64,000 nucleotides of DNA from Dyadobacter sp. (GTDB taxonomy: Bacteria; Bacteroidota; Bacteroidia; Cytophagales; Spirosomataceae): contig NZ_JAGIAS010000001.1 of NCBI RefSeq assembly GCF_017744695.1, positions 1,579,013 through 1,643,012 on the forward strand, given 5' to 3'. The notes under the pieces are model-generated. The model saw only the letters and a list, made by a program, of their open reading frames with translations, did not search any database and had not been told where the DNA came from. Each line of letters starts with the position of its first letter. Position 1 is the stretch's first letter. Of this stretch, positions 25,652 through 33,923 are shown in pieces. The translations under genes and the position numbers were made by a program.

Positions 25652-26994
25652 ATTGGAGCTTATTTAATGTAGCCAATAATTTTAACTATCTCCGGTATTC
25701 GATGGGCATCGCGATGATGTTCAACGGGTTTCCGCTGATATTTTTTATACGCGATACACTCGGTGTAGGCCCCGCGAGCAGCATTTTTACCGCCATTTTC
25801 TTCTCGCTGGCGCTGTTAATGATGGTTCCCTCAACACTTTTCAAACGACTTTACAAACCAAATGTCATCCTGATCAACCTCGGGGCGGGTTTCCTGCTGC
25901 TGACTCTCTGGTACTTCATGTTCATGAACCATCAGGGAAAATCCATCGCAGATATCGGTAACTTTGTATTCACGTTCGGGTTTCTCGCATTGTTGATGCA
26001 TGTCCCTAACGATGTGAAAGACACGCTGATACAGGTACTGTTCGTATTTTCGTTCTTCACCAACATTACCCTCGTTTACGCGCTCATCACCGATCCTAAC
26101 TGGACGCCGGGGATGCGGGCCGCGGTAAGCTTTGCGAATGAAGGCGCCCAACCGGGCGGTAATCCGCACATTACGGCGCGAAACGGGGTGATTACCCTGC
26201 TCTCGGCCATGGTTTTGCTCGGCAACACCAAGCACCTCCTCACCAGGCTCTTCCTGTTCTTTTCCGTCTTTTTCGGATTGGGCGTAGTGGTCCTGTCGCT
26301 GGCGAAATCCAGCTACCTGGGCCTGGGTATTGCTTTCGGGGCATATTTCCTCTTCCACTTCAAATTTTCGGACATCGGCTCGGCCATCGGCAGCGCGTTC
26401 AAGTTCAGGAATATGGTGTTTATCATCATGATATTGCTGGTGATCTACTATTTCCTCGCCCGCTATGGTGACATTCTGAACCTGCTTTTAGGGTATTGGG
26501 ACATTTTCCAGGACCGGATCATGAACGTGATTTTTACCTCCACGGGGGTACGGCTTTCCGAAGAAGCCGATGTCGATTACTCGGCAATGGGACGCGTAAG
26601 TGGTTTTGGAGAATTTTTGGAAACACTGTATTCATGGGACATTTTCCTGGGCAGGGGCTATAAGAATGACTATCTCGACGTGCCGATCCTGGAATCGTGG
26701 GTAAACCACGGAATTTTCGGATTCATTTTCTTTACGAGCTTCAACTTCTTCCTGTTCATCTACGTGATACGCGAAGTGCGCCGCCATACCAATCCGCTGA
26801 CGACGTTCCTCGCCTATTTCTTCCTGTCCATGATGGTGCTGCTCTTTACCGGTGGCCGGCCTTACGATATCGCATTCTGGTTCCCGTATTCGGTCATGAT
26901 CCGCTTCCTGGGTATCAAATATCTGGACGCTATCCCGAGATTTAGAAAGGTTTCAAGGCCACAGCCGCAACCCGTTAGCACCGTAACCACCTGA
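25648..26994 (+). CDS. O-antigen polymerase/ligase-like membrane protein (Wzy/WaaL type)
   Basis: This 448-residue polytopic membrane protein has about 11-12 TM helices and a large extracytoplasmic loop between late helices (about 280-345, with DIFQDRIMNVIFTSTGVRLSEEADVDYSAMGR). The loop ends in a GRGYKNDYLDVPILESWVNHGIFGF segment. A loop with several Arg and a late His (VNHG) is the usual picture for Wzy/WaaL proteins, though these families are only weakly conserved. In a Wzy role it would join repeat units in the periplasm; in a WaaL role it would transfer polymer to a lipid or protein. The presence of an ABC exporter in the same operon makes the second role, or an unusual hybrid pathway, worth considering. 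Confidence 0.75.
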   Translation: MNWSLFNVANNFNYLRYSMGIAMMFNGFPLIFFIRDTLGVGPASSIFTAIFFSLALLMMVPSTLFKRLYKPNVILINLGAGFLLLTLWYFMFMNHQGKSIADIGNFVFTFGFLALLMHVPNDVKDTLIQVLFVFSFFTNITLVYALITDPNWTPGMRAAVSFANEGAQPGGNPHITARNGVITLLSAMVLLGNTKHLLTRLFLFFSVFFGLGVVVLSLAKSSYLGLGIAFGAYFLFHFKFSDIGSAIGSAFKFRNMVFIIMILLVIYYFLARYGDILNLLLGYWDIFQDRIMNVIFTSTGVRLSEEADVDYSAMGRVSGFGEFLETLYSWDIFLGRGYKNDYLDVPILESWVNHGIFGFIFFTSFNFFLFIYVIREVRRHTNPLTTFLAYFFLSMMVLLFTGGRPYDIAFWFPYSVMIRFLGIKYLDAIPRFRKVSRPQPQPVSTVTT

Positions 26995-27046
26995 TACGCT
27001 CCCCCGAGCCGTGGAACCTTTCCGAGCGGTTCCCAGCATTCCGCAC

Positions 27047-28096
27047 ATGAAGAACAGAGTTGAACAACTGGACGGGTTAAGGGGCATATTTGCCGTCCTG
27101 GTCATTGCCCATCACCATAACGCATTCAAAGAGTCGATTCTTTACAACAACTTTTTCGTCATCAATGCGAGCCTGTTTGTCGATTTTTTCTTCGTGCTGA
27201 GCGGTTTCGTGATTGCACTCAACTATGTCGACCGCATCCATAGCACAGGCGATTTCCTGACTTTCCTGAAAAAGCGCTTTATCAGACTCTATCCGCTGCT
27301 GTTTTACACGGAAGTCGTTTTTGTCGTTGCCAATCTGCTCGGTGAGCACAGCGCATTGAAAAATGTGGCCGGAATGGGTTTGAGCTACTATTTGTACACG
27401 TCCCTGGACGCCCTCACATTCATGGGTTCCAGCACGGTTTTCGGCGGATGGATCAGCAATAATTACCCCTCGTGGTCGATTTCCGCTGAAATGATTTCCT
27501 ACGTCGTGTTCGGGCTGGTCGTTTTGATACTGCCCCGGTTCAAGTATGCGGCATTTGCCCTCATCGGGCTATTATCCGGCATTTTCATCTATTCGAGGGG
27601 CGAATACCTGCTCGCCTACGACTACGGCTACGTACGCGGGCTGCTGTGTTTCTCGCTGGGCATATTCACGCACCAGTTGTTAAGGCAAAAAACATTTCAG
27701 CTTTCTGCGTTCGAAATTCCTTTCCTGCTCTTTATGGTGGCGGCTATGTATTGCGTGCATCATTGGGAGCTGAATCTTTGGAAACTCATTTTTCCGTTTA
27801 TTTTCTCGATTGGCATTGTCATTTTCGCCAGCTCGACAGGCATTGTGACACAAATGCTGAATAGCAAGCCCTTCCAATATCTCGGCAAAATATCCTACTC
27901 TATTTACCTGAACCACGCAATCGTGCTGATATTCGTCAACATCGTGCTATTCAGGTTCTTCAAATCGCCGGAAAATGAGGGCATGTTCGCTGTTTCCCTG
28001 CTCAGTTCAATCGGGCTCACCATCCTCTATTCGCATTTCACCTATGAATGGGTGGAAAAACGCGTCGGTAAATTTCTGAGGGACAACTGGAATTGA
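27047..28096 (+). CDS. Acyltransferase 3 (OafA-like) membrane protein
   Basis: This 349-residue membrane O-acyltransferase is the last gene of the polysaccharide operon. The ATG at 27047 was chosen because it directly precedes the family opening RVEQLDGLRGIFAVLVIAHHHNA (with the conserved RGIA-like and His positions); a GTG at 27011 is possible. About ten TM helices follow, with SGFVIALNY, RFIRLYPLLFYTEVVF (R/RLxP motif), YPSWSISAEMISYVVF (W-S-x-E signature) and a C-terminal LGKISYSIYLNHAI segment. It probably adds acetyl or another acyl group to the surface glycan from the cytoplasmic acyl donor. A 52-base gap lies before it and 92 bases after, where thioredoxin begins. Confidence 0.88.
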   Translation: MKNRVEQLDGLRGIFAVLVIAHHHNAFKESILYNNFFVINASLFVDFFFVLSGFVIALNYVDRIHSTGDFLTFLKKRFIRLYPLLFYTEVVFVVANLLGEHSALKNVAGMGLSYYLYTSLDALTFMGSSTVFGGWISNNYPSWSISAEMISYVVFGLVVLILPRFKYAAFALIGLLSGIFIYSRGEYLLAYDYGYVRGLLCFSLGIFTHQLLRQKTFQLSAFEIPFLLFMVAAMYCVHHWELNLWKLIFPFIFSIGIVIFASSTGIVTQMLNSKPFQYLGKISYSIYLNHAIVLIFVNIVLFRFFKSPENEGMFAVSLLSSIGLTILYSHFTYEWVEKRVGKFLRDNWN

Positions 28097-28188
28097 TGGC
28101 ATGATCTTTACTCCCGCTTTTCCGTTGGGCTTTGATTAAACCTTTCGGGGCCCGGATGGGTTATCAGTTAAGACAAAACAGTAGCGTT

Positions 28189-28485
28189 ATGGCAACATTC
28201 TCAGAATTAATCAACAGCGATAAACCGGTTTTGGTGGACTTCTCGGCCGAATGGTGCGGCCCTTGTAAAATGATGAAGCCGATCCTCGAAAAAGTAAAGG
28301 CCGATTTGGGCGACTCGGCAACGATTATTAAGGTCGACGTGGATAAAAACCAGTCGGCGGCGCAAGCGTACCGCATTCAGGGCGTTCCTACGCTGATCGT
28401 CTTCAAAAACGGCAAGCCGCTCTGGCGCCAGTCGGGCGTAGTACAGGCCGACCAGCTGAAATCCGTTATCAAGCAATACATTTAA
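28189..28485 (+). CDS. Thioredoxin
   Basis: This 98-residue cytoplasmic thioredoxin has the redox motif WCGPC in [15 protein letters not shown], the buried Asp (VDVDKN) and the cis-proline loop [13 protein letters not shown]. The ATG at 28189 gives the normal start ([18 protein letters not shown]); an in-frame TTG at 28132 would add 19 residues that no thioredoxin carries. It lies after the polysaccharide operon with a 92-base gap, and a pentapeptide-repeat gene follows after 15 bases. The general disulfide-reductant role is known for the family; no specific client is suggested here. Confidence 0.93.
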   Translation: MATFSELINSDKPVLVDFSAEWCGPCKMMKPILEKVKADLGDSATIIKVDVDKNQSAAQAYRIQGVPTLIVFKNGKPLWRQSGVVQADQLKSVIKQYI

Positions 28486-28500
28486 TACCTCTTTGGCTCA

Positions 28501-29064
28501 ATGCGTAGTACCCGCAATTTCGACACGATTGAAAATAAAGATTTTAACATTGAGCCACTGCTGGAAAGCAGCTACGAGCAGGTCCGGTTTGTGCAATGCA
28601 ACATCCCGGACCTGTCTGGTATCGATTTCATCGACTGTGTATTCGAAGATTGCAATCTGAGCAACGCGTCGGTCAAAAATTGTAAGATTTCCGATATAAC
28701 GTTCGTCAATTGCAAGCTTACCGGCGTCAATTTTTCCGAGGCCAAAGACTTCGCATTTACCGCCTTTTTCGAGAACTGCATTCTCGATTACGCGATATTC
28801 GAGCGTAAGAAGCTGAATAAAACCGTTTTCAGCAGCTGCAAAATTCACAACGCCGATTTTACCCAAACGGACCTGTCGAAATGCAAAGTGCATAACTGCG
28901 ACTTCTGGGACGCGGTTTTCGACGGTACCAACCTCGGTGGTGTCGATTTTTCGACCAGCAAAAACTTCACGATCGATCCGACTGCTAACAATATCCGCAA
29001 GGCTAAATTTCTCTCGTCCGACCTGGCAGGTCTCCTGACCAAGTTTGACATAATTATCAAATAG
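28501..29064 (+). CDS. Pentapeptide-repeat protein
   Basis: This 187-residue protein is built of repeats of the A(D/N)LXX type (VRFVQCNIPDLSGIDFIDCVF, CNLSNASVKNCKI, CKLTGVNFSEAKDF, CILDYAIFERKKL, KIHNADFTQTDLSKCKVHNCDF), forming a right-handed quadrilateral beta-helix from about 25 to 145. The C-terminal helix region (NIRKAKFLSSDLAGLLTKFDIII) matches the short capping/dimer helix of Qnr/MfpA-like proteins. The chain is rich in Cys inside the helix, as in many Bacteroidota members. A gyrase-protecting role as in Qnr is possible, but the length (187 against about 218) and the lack of clear loops make that uncertain. It follows the thioredoxin gene closely and may share its transcript. Confidence 0.87.
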   Translation: MRSTRNFDTIENKDFNIEPLLESSYEQVRFVQCNIPDLSGIDFIDCVFEDCNLSNASVKNCKISDITFVNCKLTGVNFSEAKDFAFTAFFENCILDYAIFERKKLNKTVFSSCKIHNADFTQTDLSKCKVHNCDFWDAVFDGTNLGGVDFSTSKNFTIDPTANNIRKAKFLSSDLAGLLTKFDIIIK

Positions 29065-29123
29065 TGCTTTGAACGGCTCTACGTTTTTTGTTTCTTGGGC
29101 GCTTCTAAACCAAGCCTTTGATT

Positions 29124-30233
29124 ATGTCCACCCAATTTTTTGCAGAGAAAGTCTTTACAGGAAAAGAGCTCCTATTTAACCAGATTATCGTCGTCGAAAA
29201 TGGCCGTATCCGAAGTGTAGAAAGCGGCACGCCCAAAACCGGCATGCCACAGGTGACTAACCTTGCTCCCGGGCTTTTCGACAGCCATATCAATGGCGGT
29301 GAGCAGTTCTATTTCACCGAACGCGCCGACGAGGAAACGATCGACGACATTTACCAGGCGAGCGTGAAAACCGGAGCCGCTTACGTCCTCCCGACCCTCA
29401 TTACCTCCCCGCACGACAACATCCTGAAAGGCATCGAGGCTACGCGCAGCTACATGACCAAAAACCCGGATTCCGGCGTACTGGGAATGCATTTGGAGGG
29501 CCCATTTTTAAATCCCATTAAACGGGGCGCGCATTTGGCGTCGTTTGTGCGCAAACCGACGAACCCGGAACTGGAAGAAATTATCCGTTACGGCAAAGAC
29601 GTGATCCGCCTGATCACCATCGCACCCGAAATGTTTACCGAGGATCAGCTACAAATGCTGCTCGAATCCGGCATCACCGTTTCGGCAGGACATTCCAATG
29701 CTACTTACGCCGAAGCTATGACCGCATTCGACCAGGGCATTCAGCTGGTGACGCATTTGTACAATGCCATGTCGGCATTCGGCCATCGCGCTCCCGGGCT
29801 CGTAGGGGCTACTTTCGACACCGAATCGGTGTACGCACCGGTGATCATCGACGGCACCCATTGCGATTTCGGTGCGGCCAGTGTGGCCTACAAAATCAAA
29901 CGCGACAAGCTTTTCCTGATTTCAGATGCTTTGTTTTTAGGGCAGAAAGTGACCCAGTTCAAATGGGGGGAATTTGATGCAAGTCTGAAAGACGGGAAAT
30001 ACATTAATTCAGATGGCAACCTTGCGGGCGCAACCATTTCACTTGGCAATGCTGTACGTAACGCCGTTGAGATCATCGGAATACCCGTTCAGGAAGCGAT
30101 TGAAATGGCTACCATTCGTCCGGCAACCGCATTGGGAATTCAAGACAAGATCGGCAGCATCGCACCGGGTTACCCGGCCGTTTTCACAACATTCGATGAT
30201 AACCTCGAAACTTTTGAAGTGCTGCGTTACTAA
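29124..30233 (+). CDS. nagA: N-acetylglucosamine-6-phosphate deacetylase
   Basis: This 369-residue amidohydrolase-fold enzyme removes the acetyl group from GlcNAc-6-P, the committed step from amino-sugar or peptidoglycan recycling into glucosamine-6-P. Start ATG 29124 (a TTG two codons upstream is less likely). Features: the beginning strand FAEKVFTG, PGLFDSHINGGEQFYF, the metal/substrate loop MHLEGPFLNPIKRGAH, VSAGHSNATYAEA, THLYNAMSAFGHRAPG and ISDALF with the catalytic Asp. The order matches NagA. No nagB or nag regulator is nearby in the window. It converges with the radical SAM gene, with three bases between the stops. Confidence 0.92.
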   Translation: MSTQFFAEKVFTGKELLFNQIIVVENGRIRSVESGTPKTGMPQVTNLAPGLFDSHINGGEQFYFTERADEETIDDIYQASVKTGAAYVLPTLITSPHDNILKGIEATRSYMTKNPDSGVLGMHLEGPFLNPIKRGAHLASFVRKPTNPELEEIIRYGKDVIRLITIAPEMFTEDQLQMLLESGITVSAGHSNATYAEAMTAFDQGIQLVTHLYNAMSAFGHRAPGLVGATFDTESVYAPVIIDGTHCDFGAASVAYKIKRDKLFLISDALFLGQKVTQFKWGEFDASLKDGKYINSDGNLAGATISLGNAVRNAVEIIGIPVQEAIEMATIRPATALGIQDKIGSIAPGYPAVFTTFDDNLETFEVLRY

Positions 30234-30236
30234 GGC

Positions 30237-32435
30237 TTACAACACCAGCATACCACCATTTTTCAACTCCTGCCACGTGCGGGAGTTGAGAAATGTTTCA
30301 AAAACGCCCATTCCTGCAACTTCGAAATCATTTTTGAATTGCTCAAAAGCGTATACTTCCGGATTGGTGATGAGCAGTTTTGGAAGCATTTCAGTAAGCC
30401 ACTCTCCTACTTCCACCTCCGCTTCCACGGCCCATTCTTTTTTCTTGTTGTAAAACACGAGTTCAGCAATTTCCCTGACCTTCTTGCCTCTTTTCTCTTC
30501 GAAAACCGCCATTTCGGGTAAGCTGCCCGTCCAGACGATCACCGCGTTCGGGCGCACGGCCAGTTCCGCCGGCTCGTGGATGCTTTTTTCAATATAATTC
30601 GGTGGAATGGAAGTCGGCGGCGTTTTGAATTCAAACCATTTGGACAATGGAAAATCGAGGCATACGCCGTGCATATAATTGAAAAGCGACTTGCGCAGGC
30701 CTTCCGCGAACCGATCGTGATCGGCACCCAGGGGATCGTCGTGTTCCAGGTCGTTATTAGCAAACTTACCTGTATCAGGGCCTAACCGCATCACGTCGAA
30801 CTCTTCGGGATGCAAGCCCACGGGACTGTGCGCCGTCATCGCAAACCGGTGCCAGAAACCCGATTGTACAATACCCAACTGAAACATTTGACGGACCATT
30901 TCCAACGAATCGATGGTTTCCTGCGCCGTTTGCGTCGGGAACCCGTACATCAGGTACGCGTGCACCATGATGCCCGCCTGCGTGAAGGCGTCCGCCACCC
31001 GCGCAACCTGCGCCACTGTAACGCCCTTTTTCATCCGATCGAGCAAACGATCGGACGCCACTTCGAGCCCGCCGGAAATGGCAATGCAACCCGACGCTTT
31101 CAATAACAGGCAAAGGTCGTGTGTGAAATTCTTTTCAAAACGGATATTGGTCCACCACACGACGGTTAGTTTGCGTCGGATAATTTCCAGCGCCAGATCG
31201 CGCAACAATGCTGGCGGCGCAGCTTCGTCTACAAAATGGAAACCGTTCTGCTGCGTCTGCGCGATGATTTCCTCAATGCGGTCACAGAGTAACGAGGCCG
31301 TCATCGGCTCATACCGGCGAATATAGTCCAGCGAAATATCGCAGAAAGAGCATTTGCCCCAATAGCAACCATGCGCGAGCGTCAGCTTGTTCCAGCGGCC
31401 ATCGCTCCACAAACGATGCATCGGATTTACAATTTCGATCACCGAGAGGTAATCGTGTAAAGGCAAATCGCTATAATCCGGCGTGCCTGTTTCGCGTTGC
31501 GGCACATCCTTTTCCTTTGCGCCATTGTGGTACACCACTTTCCCTCCGACCCGTGAATACACGCGTTTTAAGCTCGCCAGGTCGCGCTCGCCATCCAGGT
31601 GTTCCAAAAGTGATTGCAGCGGTGCCTCGCCGTCATCAAGGCACACAAAATCGATATAATTGAAAACTCTCGGCTCTTCCAGCGAACGCAATTCCGTATT
31701 GGCAAAGCCTCCGCCCATTATGATCCTAATATGCGGATAATGCGTTTTCAGATACTGCCCGCATTTAAAGCCGCCATACAAATTTCCCGGGAAAGGCACT
31801 GAAATACACACAATATCAGGCCGGTATTGCTTAACCTTCCGTTCCAGAACGTCCTTCAATGTCTGAGAAAGTAAGGTATCCGGCGCTTCGAGCGCGGCTT
31901 CCATTTCGTCGAAACTTGTCGCCGAACGGCCCAGGCGCTCGGCATACCGGCTGAAACCGAAATGCCGGTCTACCGCTTCCTGGATCAGGTCCCCCAGGTC
32001 TTCGAGGTACAAAGTTGCAAGGTGCCTGGCCTTGTCGTGGATACCCATCGTCCCGAACGCCCAATCGAGGTCTTCGAGCTGTTGGAAACGGCTTGCTTCC
32101 GGCAAATAGGAACGGTCGCAAATGCTGTGGGCGAGCGTGGGATTGCTGTTTTTAAGAAAACGGATTACCGGATCGATCGTCGAAATGTACTCGTCCCTAA
32201 GCGCGTAAATGCGGAAACTATTGTCTGTCAGCTCGATATCTGACGCTTCCAGCATGGCAAACAGCTTTTTCAATCCTTTGGAAGAAAACAATTCCAGGAT
32301 CACATCGATCCCCAGGTCAGCCTGATACGACTCTCTTCCCAAAGTGTTCAGAAACCCTTTCAGGTAAGCGGTAGCAGGATAAGGCGTATTGAGCTGGGTA
32401 AATGGCGGGGTGACCAGGAGTGTCTTCTTTTTCAC
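30237..32435 (-). CDS. Cobalamin-binding-domain radical SAM protein
   Basis: This is a B12-binding-domain/radical SAM protein of 732 residues, counted from GTG 32435 (VKKKTLLVTPPF). A GTG at 32516 in the same frame would add 27 residues but reach to within 12 bases of the divergent fic gene and into its promoter, so the shorter start is preferred. The N-terminal third resembles the cobalamin-binding domain of class B radical SAM methyltransferases (IVCISVPFPGNLYGGFKCG, IIMGGGFANTE). The [4Fe-4S] motif is GCYWGKCSFCD, spacing CX4CX2C (Cys357, 362, 365) instead of the usual CX3CX2C. Downstream GGLEVASDRLLDRMKKGVT is a SAM-site segment. The substrate is unknown. Confidence 0.85.
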   Translation of the reverse strand: MKKKTLLVTPPFTQLNTPYPATAYLKGFLNTLGRESYQADLGIDVILELFSSKGLKKLFAMLEASDIELTDNSFRIYALRDEYISTIDPVIRFLKNSNPTLAHSICDRSYLPEASRFQQLEDLDWAFGTMGIHDKARHLATLYLEDLGDLIQEAVDRHFGFSRYAERLGRSATSFDEMEAALEAPDTLLSQTLKDVLERKVKQYRPDIVCISVPFPGNLYGGFKCGQYLKTHYPHIRIIMGGGFANTELRSLEEPRVFNYIDFVCLDDGEAPLQSLLEHLDGERDLASLKRVYSRVGGKVVYHNGAKEKDVPQRETGTPDYSDLPLHDYLSVIEIVNPMHRLWSDGRWNKLTLAHGCYWGKCSFCDISLDYIRRYEPMTASLLCDRIEEIIAQTQQNGFHFVDEAAPPALLRDLALEIIRRKLTVVWWTNIRFEKNFTHDLCLLLKASGCIAISGGLEVASDRLLDRMKKGVTVAQVARVADAFTQAGIMVHAYLMYGFPTQTAQETIDSLEMVRQMFQLGIVQSGFWHRFAMTAHSPVGLHPEEFDVMRLGPDTGKFANNDLEHDDPLGADHDRFAEGLRKSLFNYMHGVCLDFPLSKWFEFKTPPTSIPPNYIEKSIHEPAELAVRPNAVIVWTGSLPEMAVFEEKRGKKVREIAELVFYNKKKEWAVEAEVEVGEWLTEMLPKLLITNPEVYAFEQFKNDFEVAGMGVFETFLNSRTWQELKNGGMLVL

Positions 32436-32470
32436 GGATGCACGTTTTCTAAGGTGCAAAGGTAGAGGTT

Positions 32471-32499
32471 TTGGAATTGAAAGAATACTGGTAACTTGG
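32471..32499 (+). promoter_or_regulatory. Promoter of the fic gene
   Basis: TTG at 32471-32473 and TAACTTGG at 32492-32499 (one mismatch to TAnnTTTG, spacing 18) lie 30 bases before the fic ATG. The block is nearly the same as the promoter at 33324-33351 (see findings). Confidence 0.6.
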
Positions 32500-32528
32500 T
32501 TGGTTGCCGAACCCACGCTGTTTCGCTC

Positions 32529-33317
32529 ATGAAAATCCTGTCCGATATTTTACTGGAAAGTTATCGAAACCAACCGGGTATCGACTTTCAATCCGCGTTA
32601 CGGCAACTGGATGAAACATTTGTCAGATCCGACTCTTTTAACTTTTATACCTCCGTTGCCGTCATTACTTCCTCCAAAATCGAAGGAGAACCGATGGAGA
32701 TCGACAGTTATGTCAAACACAAAATTCAGCAGATAGAATACCTCCCGGAGCTTACCCATAAGCCCAACGACCTTTTCCGCGCTTATATTTATGCGAAGGA
32801 AAACAGATTGTCCAGCAGCCATTTTTCCCAATCCCATCGACTTCTTGCCGAGCATCTGCTACCGGAACATTCGCGCGGCATTTACAGGCAGAATCCCATG
32901 GTGGTTTTGGAACACAAATCCGGCCGTATTCAATTTGAAGCGGCATCAGCCCATTTGGTACAAGAGGAAATGGATAAGTTGTGGGAAGATATTGACGAAC
33001 TCCTGCGACGCGAGCTCTCGATGGAAGAAATCTTCTATTATGCATCCTTCATCCATCTATTGTTTGTCTGTATCCATCCTTTCAACGACGGAAATGGCCG
33101 GGCCGGGCGGCTGCTTGAAAAGTGGTTTCTTTCAGATAAACTGGGGCCAATGGCCTGGTACATTCAATCGGAGCAGTATTATTACCAGCATGTCGCGGAA
33201 TACTACTTAAATCTAAACCGACTAGGTATGTTCTACGAGCAGCTTGATTTCACAAAAGCTGAACCATTTTTGATGATGCTGCGGGAGGTATTGAGAGGAC
33301 AGGACCAGGTTAACTAA
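32529..33317 (+). CDS. Fic-domain protein (class II, with N-terminal inhibitory helix)
   Basis: This 262-residue Fic protein modifies target proteins, usually by AMPylation of hydroxyl side chains using ATP. ATG 32529 gives MKILSDILLESYRNQPG. The catalytic motif is complete: HPFNDGNGRAGR (His183, Arg191, Arg194). Near the N-terminus, SSKIEGE (Ser48 to Gly53) matches the inhibitory motif (S/T)xxxE(G/N), with Glu52 expected to contact Arg194 and block ATP. This is the class II self-inhibited layout, so no separate antitoxin gene is needed and none is adjacent. The downstream promoter of the GNAT-like gene copies its own promoter. The gene may be part of an accessory module; base composition does not differ visibly. 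Confidence 0.9.
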   Translation: MKILSDILLESYRNQPGIDFQSALRQLDETFVRSDSFNFYTSVAVITSSKIEGEPMEIDSYVKHKIQQIEYLPELTHKPNDLFRAYIYAKENRLSSSHFSQSHRLLAEHLLPEHSRGIYRQNPMVVLEHKSGRIQFEAASAHLVQEEMDKLWEDIDELLRRELSMEEIFYYASFIHLLFVCIHPFNDGNGRAGRLLEKWFLSDKLGPMAWYIQSEQYYYQHVAEYYLNLNRLGMFYEQLDFTKAEPFLMMLREVLRGQDQVN

Positions 33318-33323
33318 ATGTTG

Positions 33324-33351
33324 TTGAATTGCAAGAATACTGCTAACTTTC
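33324..33351 (+). promoter_or_regulatory. Promoter of the GNAT-like gene, near copy of the fic promoter
   Basis: TTG at 33324-33326 and TAACTTTC at 33344-33351 (spacing 17). The block AATTGCAAGAATACTGCTAA matches AATTGAAAGAATACTGGTAA before fic, with two differences over 20 bases. The start codon lies 40 bases downstream. Confidence 0.55.
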
Positions 33352-33391
33352 TTCCGATTCAATCAATTTTACACACTATAACCCTTCTCAA

Positions 33392-33905
33392 ATGCCCTCT
33401 CACAGAATAGGGGTCAAAATTGACAAACTGACCCGTTCCATCGAAAATGCTTCGACTGGAGAAAGCCTGCCAACGGAAGTAGTCCTGGTCTCGTCTCAAG
33501 ACATGCTTGCTCTGAAAAAAGCGGAATGGCTTTTCGATTGGCCCAAGGAATTTTCAAAAAAGGAGAAGAAAGTCTTCAAATTGGTTCTTCGGAGCGATCC
33601 AAAAGTAATTCAAGGGCTTGTATGCTTGCAGGATAAGGGCGATCATATTTTATATGCACCTGATAGAAAACAGTCAAGCTAACAAGGCGGCAGCCAAACG
33701 GTACATCGGTGTTGCCGGTAACCTTATTGCATTCGCATGCAAGCTTTCTTTTGACTGCGGATACGACGGTTATATTTCTTTTGAAAGCAAAACCAAGTTG
33801 ATAGCACATTATCAAACACATCTTGGAGCCCAATTGCTTTTTGGCAATGTGATGGCCATTGATACTCCGGCAGCGTCGAAGTTAGTCAGGCAATATTTCC
33901 CATAA
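33392..33905 (+). pseudogene. GNAT-like gene split by a +1 frameshift
   Basis: The first frame (33392-33682, 96 codons) carries MPSHRIGVKIDKLTRSIENA through KVIQGLVCLQDKGDHI and then runs into unrelated residues. The second frame takes over at Tyr-Met-His (about 33654) and runs to the TAA at 33905, with MHLIENSQANKAAAKRYIGVAGNLIAFACKLSF. Removing one T from TTTT at 33648-33651 gives an unbroken DHIYMHLIENS joint and one protein of about 170 residues. The GVAGNLIAFACK segment resembles the acetyl-CoA loop of GNAT folds; the family (as I remember it, common in Bacteroidota and paired with a very short gene) has no known role. Either a real indel or a sequencing error in a homopolymer would explain it. 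An ACACACTATAA motif precedes the start. Confidence 0.7.
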
Positions 33906-33923
33906 ATTTTGTATATTTATACT

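Noticed and set aside
28132..28188. N-terminal extension of thioredoxin from an upstream TTG
   Set aside because: The 19 extra residues are not thioredoxin-like, while ATG 28189 gives the standard start.
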